From positions 656,412 through 720,411 of the forward strand of contig NZ_OCVX01000003.1 in NCBI RefSeq assembly GCF_900232995.1: 64,000 nt of DNA. The letters run 5' to 3'. A program made the translations under genes and the position numbers. Below the pieces are notes generated by a model. It made no database searches, had not been told where the DNA came from, and worked only from the letters and a program-made list of their open reading frames with translations. This document shows positions 26,417 through 36,697 of the stretch, piece after piece. Within the stretch, counting starts at the first letter, position 1; every line of letters begins with the position of its first letter. The DNA comes from Mycobacterium simulans. GTDB lineage: Bacteria > Actinomycetota > Actinomycetes > Mycobacteriales > Mycobacteriaceae.

Positions 26417-27816
26417 GGGGTGGGCTCCTTTCGTCGACGCACGATCGCCACTACCGCTGCGGTGGCGGCGACGAGCAAAGTCAGGGCGGCCGCACCGGCG
26501 AATGCGACATTGCGCGGTGTGGTGTCTTTAGGTGCCGGTGCCGGGGGGATTGCGACCGGCTTTGCCTGCGCCGTAGCGGGTTGGTCGCCGGAAGGCAGTT
26601 GCCAGGTCAGGGCCGCCACCGGGTCCAGGACGCCGGCGCCGACGACGTTGGAGGGATCCCGCGCGCCGTTGTGTGCGGTCGCGGTGATGCGGCGCACCAC
26701 CTCGGTCGCGGCCAGCCCGGGATACCTGCTGCGCACCAGCGCGGCGACGCCGGAAACGTAGCCGGCCGCGTAGCTAGTGCCGCTGAGAGCGACCAGTTGC
26801 TGATGCTCGTCGGGCAGACCGTTGGCCAGCCCGCCGCCGTCGGCATTACTGACCGACGCGATGTTTTCGCCGGGCGCTGCAATTCCGACCCACGGCCCGG
26901 CCATGGTGAATTTCGACGGCCGCCCGTCGGCAGCCAGTGAGCCCACCGACAACACATACGGCTGCCACCACGACGGGACGGAGACCGACGTGACAGCCGC
27001 CCAATTACGCGGATCGTCCGGACGGCTCAGATCGGTGAGCGGATTGGAGTCACAGGACGTTCCGCCGGCCACCGATCCGGTCGGTCCGCTATTGCCGGCG
27101 GCCGCCACGATCACCGCATCCTTGTCCACCGCCGCATACCGGATCGCCGCTCCGAGCGCAGCCTGGTCGACCGTTCGGTCAGCCGGCAGGCAGGTTATCG
27201 CGGAGATGTTGATCACCCGGGCGCCAAGGTCGGCCGCATGGACGATCGCCCGGCCCAGCGCCGCGATGTCGAGGGACGCGCGCGCCAGCAGCGGATCGTT
27301 TCCCGGTGTTCGAGGCGAGAACTTGGCAGACGTCACCCTGATGGACAGCAGTCGCGCAGCGGGCGCGACGCCCGAGAAGCCGTCGTCCCGACCGGGCGGG
27401 CCCGGCTGGCCGGCGACGAGCCCGGCGACCAGGGTGCCATGGCCGTCGCAATCGGTCAGGCCGTCGGTCGATTCGACGAAGTCACCACCGGGATCGACGT
27501 TGGGCAGGCGCGGGCCTGGCCGCACCCCGGTGTCGATGATCGCCACCAACTGGCCTTCACCGCGAGAAAACTCCCATGCCGCAGGCAGATTCAGCATTGT
27601 CTGGCTCGGCGACGGGACGCCTGGATCGGTGCCCGCCATGACTCCGGAAACGCTGCATTGACCCCGTTGTTCCATCGGCTGCACCGGCCCGGGCGTTCCG
27701 CTCGGTGGTTGCGCGGCGGCATCGACTACCGGCGGGCTGATCGCCGATGCCGGTGGAGCGGCCCACACTGCGACAGCCAGAGTCGCGGTGCAGCACGCCG
27801 ATGCGGCACGCATCAT
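26413..27816 (-). CDS. mycP3: Mycosin-3, subtilisin-like serine protease of ESX-3 (Rv0291 orthologue)
   Basis: 467 residues from ATG 27816, which overlaps the eccD3 stop (ATGA); the frame stays open far upstream through eccD3, but that is not coding. Order: signal peptide (1-25, cleavage near ASA), N-terminal extension that wraps the catalytic domain, peptidase S8 domain with catalytic Asp95 (AIIDTGV), His126 (DCDGHGTLVAG) and Ser348 (LSGTSYAAGYVSG), then a Pro/Ala linker and a C-terminal membrane helix (about 437-458) with a basic tail. Mycosins cap the periplasmic face of the type VII complex and are needed for its stability and secretion. Very similar to H37Rv MycP3. Confidence 0.95.
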   Translation of the reverse strand: MMRAASACCTATLAVAVWAAPPASAISPPVVDAAAQPPSGTPGPVQPMEQRGQCSVSGVMAGTDPGVPSPSQTMLNLPAAWEFSRGEGQLVAIIDTGVRPGPRLPNVDPGGDFVESTDGLTDCDGHGTLVAGLVAGQPGPPGRDDGFSGVAPAARLLSIRVTSAKFSPRTPGNDPLLARASLDIAALGRAIVHAADLGARVINISAITCLPADRTVDQAALGAAIRYAAVDKDAVIVAAAGNSGPTGSVAGGTSCDSNPLTDLSRPDDPRNWAAVTSVSVPSWWQPYVLSVGSLAADGRPSKFTMAGPWVGIAAPGENIASVSNADGGGLANGLPDEHQQLVALSGTSYAAGYVSGVAALVRSRYPGLAATEVVRRITATAHNGARDPSNVVGAGVLDPVAALTWQLPSGDQPATAQAKPVAIPPAPAPKDTTPRNVAFAGAAALTLLVAATAAVVAIVRRRKEPTP

Positions 27817-29234
27817 CGATTGAGCACCCAGCTGAACAGGCCGACCAGGTAGGCCATCACGGGAATCAGTGACGCATCCAAACCCGCGGCAACGAAACCC
27901 AGCAACCGGCGCAGCGGCAGCGAATAGCTCTCCGGCGAGGCGATTCCCGGATTCAGCGCGACCCCAAGCCATGCCAGGGTGAGCCCGGTGAGGACCAACA
28001 CCGCACCGAAGGCGGCGCCGTAATGTCCGGTCGAGGTGTAGACCACCAACAGGATTCCGGCCACCAGGTACGGCTGAGCGAGCAGCCAGGCTTTGCACAC
28101 CGCGGAATCCCACACCCGAGCACGCAGCATGGCGGTGGCCGCGGTCGCCGCCACGACGTACCAGCCAACACCGCTGAGCGCCTCGGGGCGCACCCCTATT
28201 GCCACCGACCCCAGGACACTGAGCAGCACTGCGGCAGCGATGAAACCGCTTTGGTGGGCGTCGCTGACACGCACCCGCCGCGGCAGGTCCTCGAGCACCC
28301 GTAGCGAAGGAGCCGACGGAGTGGGATCCCCCGGAGCCGGGATGACCGGCAACGGGAAGCGTGCCCACAGCGCGGAAAGCTGGGCCGCCTGGATGGTGAC
28401 CAATAACGCGGCCACAACCAGCCCGCAGCCGATGCTCAGCATCGGCAGCCGCCAAAGCAACAGCGCACCGGCTGCCGCCAGCACCCCGGCCCCGACCACT
28501 GCCACCGCGGTGAAGAAAGCGACCACGCGCTCACGTTCAGCGCTGGGGATCATCAGTGCGATCAGCGACCACGCGGTTACACCGGCAGCGCCCAGTAACA
28601 CCTGGGCCGGTCCGAATCTCCCGGGCACCGCTAGTGCCAAGGAAGCGCCGATGGGCACCAGCGCTGCGATCGACAGCGCGACACCCGTGCGGGCTGCACG
28701 GGGCGTGATCAGCAGACCGGCCAACGCAACGACAGCCGCAATCCCGCCGACCGCCAGCAGGCCGGCCAGCGCACCGGTGGCCACCCGGTAGCTGACCGCC
28801 AGGCCAGTTGCCACGATGGCCACACCGATCATCGCCGCCAGCGCGCCCCGCTGGATATGCGTTGCCCCCCAGGGCTTTAGGCGAGAGTTGGAGAAGATCA
28901 TGGCGGCGTCGGCGATGTCTTCTACGATGCCCGGCGCGGCCGGTCCGGCGGGAACCGGCTGCAACGCAAGCAGATCACCGTCGACGACTCCGACCGTGTC
29001 CAGGCTGGCGTCCAGGCTGAACGGTGCGCCTCCAATGGGCGCCAGGCTCACGTGCACGGCCGCACCGGAATCGGCCTCCCCAGCATCACCGTTTTGGGTC
29101 GCAGGAACCACCAAACGCTGTACCGCGGGCAGGATTTCGCGTAACGGCAACTCTGCGGGCAGGGCCATCTCCGTCAGCCTGCTGTCCGCGAGTATCGCGA
29201 CGCGGACGATCGGCATGACGGTTCCGGACGTCAC
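27813..29234 (-). CDS. eccD3: ESX-3 inner-membrane channel component EccD3 (Rv0290 orthologue)
   Basis: 473 residues. The N-terminal about 95 residues form the cytoplasmic ubiquitin-like domain (VRVAILADSRLTEMALP and DGDLLALQPV), followed by 11 predicted membrane helices. EccD dimers form the large membrane barrel of the EccBCDE complex. Start lies 54 bp after espG3's stop, the largest gap inside the cluster after esxG-PPE4; its own stop overlaps mycP3. Length matches H37Rv EccD3 (about 472). Confidence 0.93.
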   Translation of the reverse strand: MTSGTVMPIVRVAILADSRLTEMALPAELPLREILPAVQRLVVPATQNGDAGEADSGAAVHVSLAPIGGAPFSLDASLDTVGVVDGDLLALQPVPAGPAAPGIVEDIADAAMIFSNSRLKPWGATHIQRGALAAMIGVAIVATGLAVSYRVATGALAGLLAVGGIAAVVALAGLLITPRAARTGVALSIAALVPIGASLALAVPGRFGPAQVLLGAAGVTAWSLIALMIPSAERERVVAFFTAVAVVGAGVLAAAGALLLWRLPMLSIGCGLVVAALLVTIQAAQLSALWARFPLPVIPAPGDPTPSAPSLRVLEDLPRRVRVSDAHQSGFIAAAVLLSVLGSVAIGVRPEALSGVGWYVVAATAATAMLRARVWDSAVCKAWLLAQPYLVAGILLVVYTSTGHYGAAFGAVLVLTGLTLAWLGVALNPGIASPESYSLPLRRLLGFVAAGLDASLIPVMAYLVGLFSWVLNR

Positions 29235-29288
29235 TGCGACCTCGAAAGGTGTTGGCGCTGGTACATCGTGCTCTCTTTCTGCTTTCTG

Positions 29289-30170
29289 TTACTGGGCGGC
29301 GGAGAAATCTCGGGACATCCGCTGGCCGGGGAACCAGTGCCCGTCCGGCAAGCAGGCCGTCAGCTGTTCGAGCGCTCTGGCGATCGCAAACGGCGTTCCG
29401 GGGCAAAACGTCGAGACCCACTCGCCGTCGAACGCCTGGGACGGACTGACCAACACCCGGCCCGCTGTCGTGTCGACAATGCTCACCCCGACCTCGGTGG
29501 TGGTGTGGCGGCCGTCACGGTTGCAGCCGGCGACGATCTCGACGTAGCTGCGCGGTCCGGAAAAGACAGACTCCACCACCGGTCGTGCCGATGCCGGGAT
29601 ACCCAGGTAGTCAATGACTTCCGCGAGCGGAATGCCGGCCCGCAGGCGCTCGTCGGCCCGGGCACCGACCCGCGTAGGCATGCTGAACTCCTCGAACCGG
29701 GCCGGCGGCCGTTGCGCTAGCCCGACGTCGAGGACGGGAACCAGCGCCCGGGGATCGTCGATGTCCATTGCGGTGAAGGTGATCAACTGCGCGCTGCGCA
29801 ACGCCACCACGGTCTTTTCGGTGGTCGATCGCGGGGAGGTGCCATCGCATTGCGCGACAATGCCGCGCAACAACTCGTCCGGGCCGTCGGCCGAGGTCGG
29901 CCCCACATAGCGCAGGTCGAGCCACCGGTCGGGAAAGCACACCGCTTTGATCCAGTCGGCGACCGCCGGGTTGATGACGCCGGCTTCCGACAACAGACCC
30001 ATCCGGGTCAGTTCATCCTTCTGTCGGTCGAAGAACGCGGTCCGCTGGGCGGCATCACAGTAGGGCGTGGTTATCGCGAGCACCCACGGGAAGCTGCCCG
30101 CCCCAATGGTTTCCGCGATGAACCAGGCGTGGTCGACCGTCAGCTCGACGGCATTGGGCTCCGAACGCAT
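29289..30170 (-). CDS. espG3: ESX-3-specific PE-PPE chaperone EspG3 (Rv0289 orthologue)
   Basis: 293 residues, cytosolic. EspG proteins bind the tip of the PPE helical bundle of PE-PPE pairs and keep them soluble for delivery to their own ESX system. The sequence begins [20 protein letters not shown], as expected for EspG3, and keeps the central [22 protein letters not shown] region. Start ATG is 8 bp after the esxH stop, so the two are translated from one transcript. The local PPE clients are PPE4 and probably the two other PPE-PPW proteins in this window. Confidence 0.93.
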   Translation of the reverse strand: MRSEPNAVELTVDHAWFIAETIGAGSFPWVLAITTPYCDAAQRTAFFDRQKDELTRMGLLSEAGVINPAVADWIKAVCFPDRWLDLRYVGPTSADGPDELLRGIVAQCDGTSPRSTTEKTVVALRSAQLITFTAMDIDDPRALVPVLDVGLAQRPPARFEEFSMPTRVGARADERLRAGIPLAEVIDYLGIPASARPVVESVFSGPRSYVEIVAGCNRDGRHTTTEVGVSIVDTTAGRVLVSPSQAFDGEWVSTFCPGTPFAIARALEQLTACLPDGHWFPGQRMSRDFSAAQ

Positions 30171-30178
30171 CTAAGTGG

Positions 30179-30469
30179 CTAGCCGCCCCATTTGGCGGCT
30201 TCGGCCCCATCCCGAGCCATCATGGCCATAGTGTTGGCTTCGTGCGTGCTGGCCATGGACTGATAGGCCCGCACCAGGTCCTCCATGGCCTGGTTCCACT
30301 GCGCCTGCCACGTCTGGTACGTCATCCCGGTATCGCCCTGCCAGGCGTTCGACAAGGCAGCCTGCTCGGCGGCGATATCCGCGCCCAGCCCCTGCATCGT
30401 GCCGGCGTAGCCCGCCATCTCCCCGGCATGCCCCAGCATCGCCGGGTAGTTGTACATGATTTGCGACAT
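30179..30469 (-). CDS. esxH: WXG100 protein EsxH (TB10.4, Rv0288 orthologue)
   Basis: 96 residues, starting [20 protein letters not shown] and with the WxG turn in NAWQGDTG (W43-x-G45). It pairs with EsxG as a four-helix heterodimer secreted by ESX-3; in M. tuberculosis the pair also interferes with host ESCRT trafficking. AGAAAGGAC lies just upstream of ATG 30469; the in-frame GTG one codon earlier is not needed. H14, H76 and E77, recalled as zinc ligands of the H37Rv protein, are present, but the third His, position 70, is Gln here (RAYQSM). The rest is nearly identical to TB10.4. Confidence 0.95.
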   Translation of the reverse strand: MSQIMYNYPAMLGHAGEMAGYAGTMQGLGADIAAEQAALSNAWQGDTGMTYQTWQAQWNQAMEDLVRAYQSMASTHEANTMAMMARDGAEAAKWGG

Positions 30470-30501
30470 CACAAGTCCTTTCTAAGAATTCGGGAAGCGG
30501 A

Positions 30502-30795
30502 TCAGAACCCGGTGTAAGTCGACGCGGCCGCGGCGTCGGTGGCCACATAGGTGCCGGCCGCGTCGCCCAAGTTCGCCTGGGCGATATCCAGCAGGGCGTT
30601 GACCCTGGCCGCTACCTCCACAAAACGAGCATGCGAAGCCTGAAACGCCGCCGCGGACTCACCCTGGTGGAACGCCTGCGCGGACATCGCTGCCTGCTCG
30701 GCCTGACCAATCGTGTGCCGCATCAACCCCGCCTTGGCGCCGAACGCCGCTTGCGAGGCCACCAACTGCGGAATATGCGCATCCAAAAGACTCAT
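30502..30795 (-). CDS. esxG: WXG100-family protein EsxG (Rv0287 orthologue)
   Basis: 97 residues, MSLLDAHIPQLVASQAAFGA, nearly identical to H37Rv EsxG. The turn between the two helices reads FHQG instead of WxG, as is normal for EsxG. The C-terminal type VII export signal YxxxD is seen in GTYVATDAA. Forms the heterodimer with EsxH encoded 32 bp downstream. Located between PPE4 (51 bp gap) and esxH. Confidence 0.95.
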   Translation of the reverse strand: MSLLDAHIPQLVASQAAFGAKAGLMRHTIGQAEQAAMSAQAFHQGESAAAFQASHARFVEVAARVNALLDIAQANLGDAAGTYVATDAAAASTYTGF

Positions 30796-30846
30796 AGCAT
30801 CTCTCCTTTCAACACTTTCGGGTTTGTCACGCTGTAGGCCGTCTCG

Positions 30847-32373
30847 CTAACTTTCGTGGCCCCCTTCCTCTGAACCGTGGTCCCAGGTCCCCGGCACCAT
30901 TGGCATTTTCGGACCGCCACCAAACTCGTCACCGGCCAACGCCGTCAACCCCGCCGCCCGCAACAAGGTCTCTTTGGGTGCCGTCCCGGCAAACCCCAAC
31001 GAGCCGGCCCCCGAATCCGAAGCCTGCGCCCCGTAATCCGGTGTGACACCAATATCGGAGTCCATATCCAAGAATTCGTCACTGTAGTCGCGCAATTCGG
31101 CCCGCCGTCGCCGCTTAGCCCGGGCCTGGGCACGACTGACCGCGGCCGCACCAGCCGCTGGAATCGTCGCCGCCGGCGCCTTCACGCCACTGCGGGGCCC
31201 CAGCGTCGGCCCGAACTCGGGCCCCCAATCACCACCACCGCCCACCGCATAGGCGACGCTCGCGGTGGCCGGAGCCGTCGCCGCCGGCGCGGCCCCCGCC
31301 GACGCACCCGCACCCGCTCCTGCCGGCGCCCCGGCGGGGCTGGCAACCGTTGGCGCTACACCGGCCACCGGCCACACGGAGCTGGCGGCGGCGGCAACTA
31401 CTGGCGCCGCCCCGAACAAGGGCACCGCAAGCGGTCCGAGTTGAGCAGGCAGCAACGTTATAGCGCTAAGACCCAGGCTGAGCCCGATCGGCAACAGGAA
31501 CGGAGAACTCAACACCATGCCCCAGGTCGGCCAACCGACCAGGTTGAAAAAAATCTGATAACCCAGCGCGAACAGCAGCGGTCCGTAGGTGATCAGCGCC
31601 TGCACCGGATTCGTCAGGAAGGCGATGATGATCTTTATCGTGTTGCCAATCGGATCCTGCAGGAACTCGAAGATAAGTTCATACATCCAGGCGAAGGAAT
31701 TGATGTATGCGCTCCACAGCTGCTGGAGCAGCTGCAAGAGCCACTGCCAGGGGTCTGCGGCCGCCGCCGCTTCGCCGGCTTGCACCTGGGCCGCGTTGGC
31801 CGCGAGTTCAGTGACACCACCACCGGGATTGACCACCGTCGGTGCCGGGGTCGTGCGCGGCGCCGACGCCAGCGCCGCACCCGAGGCCGCCTGATAAAGG
31901 CTCATGGTGGCGGCGGCCTGCATCCACATCCGCACGTAGTCGGCCTCATTGAGCGCAATCGGAATCGTGTTGATTCCAAAGAAATTCGTCGCCACCAATA
32001 CGCCATGGATGACGTGGTTGGTGGCCAACTCGGCCAGCGTCGGCATTGCCGCCAACGCGGCCGTGTACGCTGCCGCCGCGGCTTCGTGCTGTGCCGCTAC
32101 GCCTGCGGCATCGGCGCTGGCTTGCAGCAGCCACGCCATGTAGGGCACGTGCGCGGCCACGTACTGCTCGGCACTCGGACCCTGCCATGCCCCGGCTTGA
32201 ACGGTCCCCAGGAGCCCACTGAGTTCGGCTGCCGTGGAAGCATATTCGGCGCTGAGCGCGTTCCAGGCTCCGGCAGCCGCCAATAGCGACCCCGGACCCG
32301 GTCCGCTGCTCAGCAGTGCCGAATGCACCTCCGGCGGCGAAGCGATCCAGATGGGCCCAAGGGGGGAAGTCAT
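30847..32373 (-). CDS. PPE4: PPE-family protein PPE4 (Rv0286 orthologue)
   Basis: 508 residues. The N-terminal about 180-residue PPE domain starts with [20 protein letters not shown] and contains the conserved block [19 protein letters not shown] hydrophobic middle is followed by an Ala/Pro linker and the C-terminal PPW-subfamily motifs GFAGT and PMVPGTW. It pairs with PE5, encoded 2 bp upstream, and the pair is exported by ESX-3; in M. tuberculosis PE5-PPE4 is needed for siderophore-mediated iron use. Unlike the other two PPE proteins nearby, it has no His/Asp-rich insert after the PPE domain. Confidence 0.93.
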   Translation of the reverse strand: MTSPLGPIWIASPPEVHSALLSSGPGPGSLLAAAGAWNALSAEYASTAAELSGLLGTVQAGAWQGPSAEQYVAAHVPYMAWLLQASADAAGVAAQHEAAAAAYTAALAAMPTLAELATNHVIHGVLVATNFFGINTIPIALNEADYVRMWMQAAATMSLYQAASGAALASAPRTTPAPTVVNPGGGVTELAANAAQVQAGEAAAAADPWQWLLQLLQQLWSAYINSFAWMYELIFEFLQDPIGNTIKIIIAFLTNPVQALITYGPLLFALGYQIFFNLVGWPTWGMVLSSPFLLPIGLSLGLSAITLLPAQLGPLAVPLFGAAPVVAAAASSVWPVAGVAPTVASPAGAPAGAGAGASAGAAPAATAPATASVAYAVGGGGDWGPEFGPTLGPRSGVKAPAATIPAAGAAAVSRAQARAKRRRRAELRDYSDEFLDMDSDIGVTPDYGAQASDSGAGSLGFAGTAPKETLLRAAGLTALAGDEFGGGPKMPMVPGTWDHGSEEGGHES

Positions 32374-32375
32374 TC

Positions 32376-32684
32376 TCAGGCGCCCGCGATCCCGTAGGTA
32401 GCCGCGGCCGCCGCGTCACCGGCGAGATAGCTGGCGCCGGAATCACCCACCCCCACACCGGCGCGCCCCAATTCTTCAACACCTTGGGCGGCGACGACGG
32501 CATGTTCCTGCCCCTGGGCGCTGAACCCCGCCGCGGTCTGCAGCGACACCGGATCGGCCGCCGGCGGAACCACCGCGGTAATCAACGGCGCCGCGCTCGC
32601 CTGCGCTGCCGCCAACCGCGCCGTCAGCGCCTCCACCGCCGCGCTGGTCGCGGCCAGTCCCTCGGGAACCACTCGCAACGTCAT
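32376..32684 (-). CDS. PE5: PE-family protein PE5 (Rv0285 orthologue)
   Basis: 102 residues: a helical hairpin starting [20 protein letters not shown], with the type VII export signal YxxxD in [13 protein letters not shown] 'PE' pair is seen as VPEGL. It forms a heterodimer with PPE4 (2 bp downstream) for export through ESX-3. Starts 2 bp after the eccC3 stop, so translation is probably coupled. Confidence 0.93.
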   Translation of the reverse strand: MTLRVVPEGLAATSAAVEALTARLAAAQASAAPLITAVVPPAADPVSLQTAAGFSAQGQEHAVVAAQGVEELGRAGVGVGDSGASYLAGDAAAAATYGIAGA

Positions 32685-32686
32685 GA

Positions 32687-35600
32687 CTAACTTCCCTCCT
32701 GTTGCGTTTCACCGGATATCGCGGCCTCCCCGACCAACGGGTTGACCAGCTGTACATAGGTCGGGGTGTCACTGTCGCCCAGCAGCATCGCCCGACCCGC
32801 GGGCAACCGGGCGAATCGGTGGCCCCTAATCTTTCCGCTGTCGGCCGGGTTACCCGCCAGCATCAACGTGGTCGCCTGCAAGTCGTTGAAGCGGCGCAGC
32901 AACGGGCTGGTCATCAATCCGTGCGCGGACCCGGAGGCGCGCGCCGTGATGATTACCCGCAGCCCCAAGTCGCCTGCCTGCGCCAGCAGACCAATAAGGG
33001 GGGTCCATGGTCGCTGACCGATGTACGGGCCACCGATTGCCGGCGAATCCGGTATCTGATCGACATCATCGATGATCAGGTAATGGGTATGGCCGTCATA
33101 GGTCCAGCGGGACAACTCGGCCGTCGACATGCCCGCCGGCGGCTGCCGCGACTCGATCAGGTTGGCCAGCCCGAGCATCGCGGGGATGATCCGGTCGATG
33201 TTGGCCGTGTACTCGTTGTCGGAGAACAACGGTTCGTCGACGAGGTGCAGCCGCCGGTCGAGAACGGTGAACGCCACCTGGTCGGGCGTGGAGTGCTCAC
33301 GGATCGTCCGGATGATGTGGCGCAGCAGCGTGGTCTTTCCGGACTTGCTGTCTCCGAACACCATCAGCAGCGGGTTCTCGGCGAAGTCGAGCACCACCGG
33401 AGCCAGGTCTTCTTCACGCTGGCCGATCACGACTTGTCCTGGGCCACGGTGGAGCGCGCCGACGGCTTCGGGCGCGAGGTTGGTGGGCAGCAACCGCACC
33501 GGTGGAGCGGTCACGCCGGGGTGGCGGGCGTTGATTGCGGCCACTGTGTTTGGTTCGGAGTCCAACGCGGGGCTCGCGAACAGGAAATGCTGTGCGGCCA
33601 TGGTCAATCCGCGCCCAGGCTGGTCGTGCGGGACGGCTTCGGCCGGGCGGCGCAGCGCACCAACCACCCGCACGTTGCTGTCGCGCGGGTCGTGCAGCTT
33701 GAGCTCGAGGCGCAGACCGAGCCCGTCACGCATCGCCAGCGGTACCTCCAGCCAACTGGGCGTGGTGATGATCACGTGGATGCCGTACGCCAACCCAACG
33801 TTGACAAGCTCGGTTACCTTGGCCAGCAACGGATTGCGGGTGTTGAACTGGTCAGTGTTGTCGCGGCCGAAGGCATACAGGTTGTCGATGACCAGGAACA
33901 CCTCGCCGAAGCCGTCATCTGCGGGCGAGCCCGCAGCAGCACCATTGCCGGAACCGTTTGTCGTCCGGTCACGGAACGCTTCTCGTTGCTGCCGGGACAG
34001 CAGCAGCTGCTCCAGCTCACCGAAGGTGCGACGGATACGTTCGGGTTCCACCGCCGAGGCGACACTGCCAACGTGTGCGAGATGCGCCAGCGCGCGTAGC
34101 TGCCCACCTCCGTAATCAAGGCAGTAGAACGTGACGTCACGCGGTGAGTGCAGGCTGGCGGCCGACAGGATAAATGTCTGCAGCGCGGTGGATTTGCCGG
34201 ATTTGGGGCCACCGTGGATAACCATGTTCCCGGCCGACGACGTGGCGTCGAACACCAGCGGGTCGCGGCGCATCTCGAAGGGCTTGTCGATCTCGCCGAG
34301 CGGCCAGCGCCACTGCCGTCCCGGCACTCCCGCGTGCGCCAGCACGGCGCTCAGCGGGATCGGCTCGTCCAGCGGCGGCAACCACAGCTGGGGCGCGCGC
34401 GGCCCGTAGCATGCCAGCTGTTCGCCGATGGTCGCGATCAGCTTTCGGGACGGACCGACCGGTTCTTCCTCGTCAGCACTGGCGATCACGGTGGCCGGAT
34501 CCGACTCCACCGCAGCGGCCGTGAACATCTTGGGTTCTGGAACAGACTGCACCACAAGGGATTTAGCTCTCTGCGGAGGTTCGTAGATGCCGTCGACGTA
34601 AGTGCTGCGGAACTTGATCGGGGACGCACCGGGCGCAGGCACCAAGAAGCCCACGCCCTTGTGTTCTTTGCCCGACTCAATGTGGTACGCGTCCTCCACG
34701 CCGATGATCTGGCGAGAAACGCTGGGGCTGGCCACCTTCAAACCGATCCGGTAGGAGGTGTTCTTGTCGATGTCTTTGATCTTGCCGACGTCCAGCGTCT
34801 GGGACGCGAACAGGATGTGGATGCGGAACGAGCGGCCCTTGCGTGCCACGTAATCGAACAGTTCCGCGTATTCCGGGTGATCGGCCAGCATCAGCGTGAA
34901 CTCGTCGGCAACCACGAATAGCGTTGGGATCGAGGGTAAGTCGTGTCCGGCCGCCTGAGCGTTCTCGTACTCCGTCACCGAGTTGAAGGCACTGCCCTGG
35001 ATCCGGCGTCCGGCCTCGCGCAGCAGCATCTCGCGCCGGGCCACCTCGCCGCGCAGCGTGTCGGCGAAGCGATCGGCGAGCGACTTCTTTTCGGCCATAT
35101 TCGAGATCACCGCGACAACCTGCGGGAAGTTCCGGAAGCTGTCGGCGCCGGCCTCACCCTTGAAGTCGGCATAGATGACGATCAGCCGGTCCGCGGAGTG
35201 AGTGGTCAATAGCGACAACAGGATCGCCATCAGGGTCTGCGACTTGCCAGAACCGGTCATACCGATCATCAGGCCGTGCGGACCCATCCCGCCCTCAGCT
35301 TCGTCCTTGAGGTCGAAGAACAGGGGCTCACCGGTGGCGGTGACACCGATCGGGACCCGCAACTCGTCGTCACGACGTCGCGGCGCCCACAGCGCGGGCA
35401 CATCCAGTCGGGAGGCATCCGGGATGCCCAGCAACGTAGTGAAACTCGCGCCGCGGGTAGCCGCTGAGCGTAGTCCGGCGTGCGTCGGGTTGGAGTCCCA
35501 CCGCGACAGTCGCCGAGCCAAGTGAGCGGCCTCGTCTGCGCCGAATTGGTCAGCATCGTCGATGTAGGGCTGCCAGCCGCCGGTCTGCCACCGTTCGATG

Positions 35601-36697
35601 GCACCATCGGCGACACGTAGGATCGGCTTTTCCGGATCCGAATACTGCTCGCGATGCGGCGGTGTGGCGCAATAGTGCACCACGGTGACACCCGCCCGAC
35701 CCACCGCCAGTGCCGAGGCCTGCATGTCGAAGTTGGGGTCGTCAACGACAATCAACAAGTGCCGCAACGCATCTGCGGGCGCACCAGTGAACGCGGGACG
35801 GTCGACGAGAGCCGGACCAAGCCGCTCGACCAGCTCATCGGGGTCGGCGCAGAGGTAACGCGCTGGGCCGACACCGTCGACCTGTCCGGGAATGTCCACA
35901 TGGGGCAACCACTTCAACCAGGACCAGTCGCGGCCCTCCAGTTCGCGGGTGGCCAGTGCCACCCCGAGAACCGTCGGGTCGTGCCAGGTCACCGCCTGAG
36001 CCACCCAGGCGCGCAACGTGGCGCGCACCGCGGCCGGGTCTCCCCCGACAGTTATCCGCGAAACCTTGGTCAGGTCGATTCCGGTCGGCACGTCGCGGAC
36101 GGTGCGCTGGGTGTCCAACAAGCTGCGTAATGCGCTGTGACACACCGGTTCCAGGTCAATCTCGTCAGCGATGTCGTTGACCCGTAGCGCAATGGCCAGG
36201 GGTGCCGTATGCCGGCCGGCCCGCACCACCAGAAAGTCGGGGTCGTGCGGGTCACGCTCCCACTGGCGACGCGACCCCGGCACAGCTGCCAGAGCCGCCG
36301 GGTCGGGGTGGGACCATTGCGCGGCCGCGCGCTGTTCGGCCGCGGCGGCGCGGATGTTGTCCCGGATCACCGACAGGTAGCGCAGATAGTCGGCCCGCTC
36401 TGCGTCCACCTCCTCGGTGCGCATCTTCTTGCCGTCGCCGCGGTAGAGCGCGGTTGCCGCCAACAACAGCACGAACGGGAAAAACAGGGTCTGCGGGGAG
36501 ACCAGCCGCATCCCGGTGGCGACCAGCGCGACGATCATGCCGACGATAAGGATCCCGATCAGATACGGCAGCGCGCGCCGGAGCAGCGACGGTGGAATCA
36601 CCCGCGGCAGCTCGGGAGGTGCCTCGATGGTGATAGTGCCCTTGCGGGTGCTGGGCGGCGCCAACCGCCGCCGAGCCTCGAAGATCAGTCTGCTCAT
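32687..36697 (-). CDS. eccC3: ESX-3 motor ATPase EccC3 (Rv0284 orthologue)
   Basis: 1336 residues from ATG 36697, overlapping the eccB3 stop (ATGA); an upstream extension of the frame reads antiparallel non-coding sequence and is rejected. N-terminal basic segment, two membrane helices (about 36-78), a stalk domain, and three FtsK/SpoIIIE-type ATPase domains. Walker A motifs are [10 protein letters not shown] (K485), [10 protein letters not shown] (K835) and [10 protein letters not shown] (K1121). A Walker-B-type [12 protein letters not shown] lies in domain 1. EccC recognises YxxxD-bearing substrates (EsxG, PE5) and drives secretion. All three lysines are kept. The three-domain single-chain form is the mycobacterial ESX-2/3/4/5 form, unlike the split EccCa/Cb of ESX-1. 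Confidence 0.95.
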   Translation of the reverse strand: MSRLIFEARRRLAPPSTRKGTITIEAPPELPRVIPPSLLRRALPYLIGILIVGMIVALVATGMRLVSPQTLFFPFVLLLAATALYRGDGKKMRTEEVDAERADYLRYLSVIRDNIRAAAAEQRAAAQWSHPDPAALAAVPGSRRQWERDPHDPDFLVVRAGRHTAPLAIALRVNDIADEIDLEPVCHSALRSLLDTQRTVRDVPTGIDLTKVSRITVGGDPAAVRATLRAWVAQAVTWHDPTVLGVALATRELEGRDWSWLKWLPHVDIPGQVDGVGPARYLCADPDELVERLGPALVDRPAFTGAPADALRHLLIVVDDPNFDMQASALAVGRAGVTVVHYCATPPHREQYSDPEKPILRVADGAIERWQTGGWQPYIDDADQFGADEAAHLARRLSRWDSNPTHAGLRSAATRGASFTTLLGIPDASRLDVPALWAPRRRDDELRVPIGVTATGEPLFFDLKDEAEGGMGPHGLMIGMTGSGKSQTLMAILLSLLTTHSADRLIVIYADFKGEAGADSFRNFPQVVAVISNMAEKKSLADRFADTLRGEVARREMLLREAGRRIQGSAFNSVTEYENAQAAGHDLPSIPTLFVVADEFTLMLADHPEYAELFDYVARKGRSFRIHILFASQTLDVGKIKDIDKNTSYRIGLKVASPSVSRQIIGVEDAYHIESGKEHKGVGFLVPAPGASPIKFRSTYVDGIYEPPQRAKSLVVQSVPEPKMFTAAAVESDPATVIASADEEEPVGPSRKLIATIGEQLACYGPRAPQLWLPPLDEPIPLSAVLAHAGVPGRQWRWPLGEIDKPFEMRRDPLVFDATSSAGNMVIHGGPKSGKSTALQTFILSAASLHSPRDVTFYCLDYGGGQLRALAHLAHVGSVASAVEPERIRRTFGELEQLLLSRQQREAFRDRTTNGSGNGAAAGSPADDGFGEVFLVIDNLYAFGRDNTDQFNTRNPLLAKVTELVNVGLAYGIHVIITTPSWLEVPLAMRDGLGLRLELKLHDPRDSNVRVVGALRRPAEAVPHDQPGRGLTMAAQHFLFASPALDSEPNTVAAINARHPGVTAPPVRLLPTNLAPEAVGALHRGPGQVVIGQREEDLAPVVLDFAENPLLMVFGDSKSGKTTLLRHIIRTIREHSTPDQVAFTVLDRRLHLVDEPLFSDNEYTANIDRIIPAMLGLANLIESRQPPAGMSTAELSRWTYDGHTHYLIIDDVDQIPDSPAIGGPYIGQRPWTPLIGLLAQAGDLGLRVIITARASGSAHGLMTSPLLRRFNDLQATTLMLAGNPADSGKIRGHRFARLPAGRAMLLGDSDTPTYVQLVNPLVGEAAISGETQQEGS

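Noticed and set aside
27817..28455. Long 5' extension of the mycP3 frame across eccD3
   Set aside because: It is out of frame with, and fully inside, the clearly coding eccD3, has no homology, and the ATGA overlap plus signal peptide at 27816 mark the true start.
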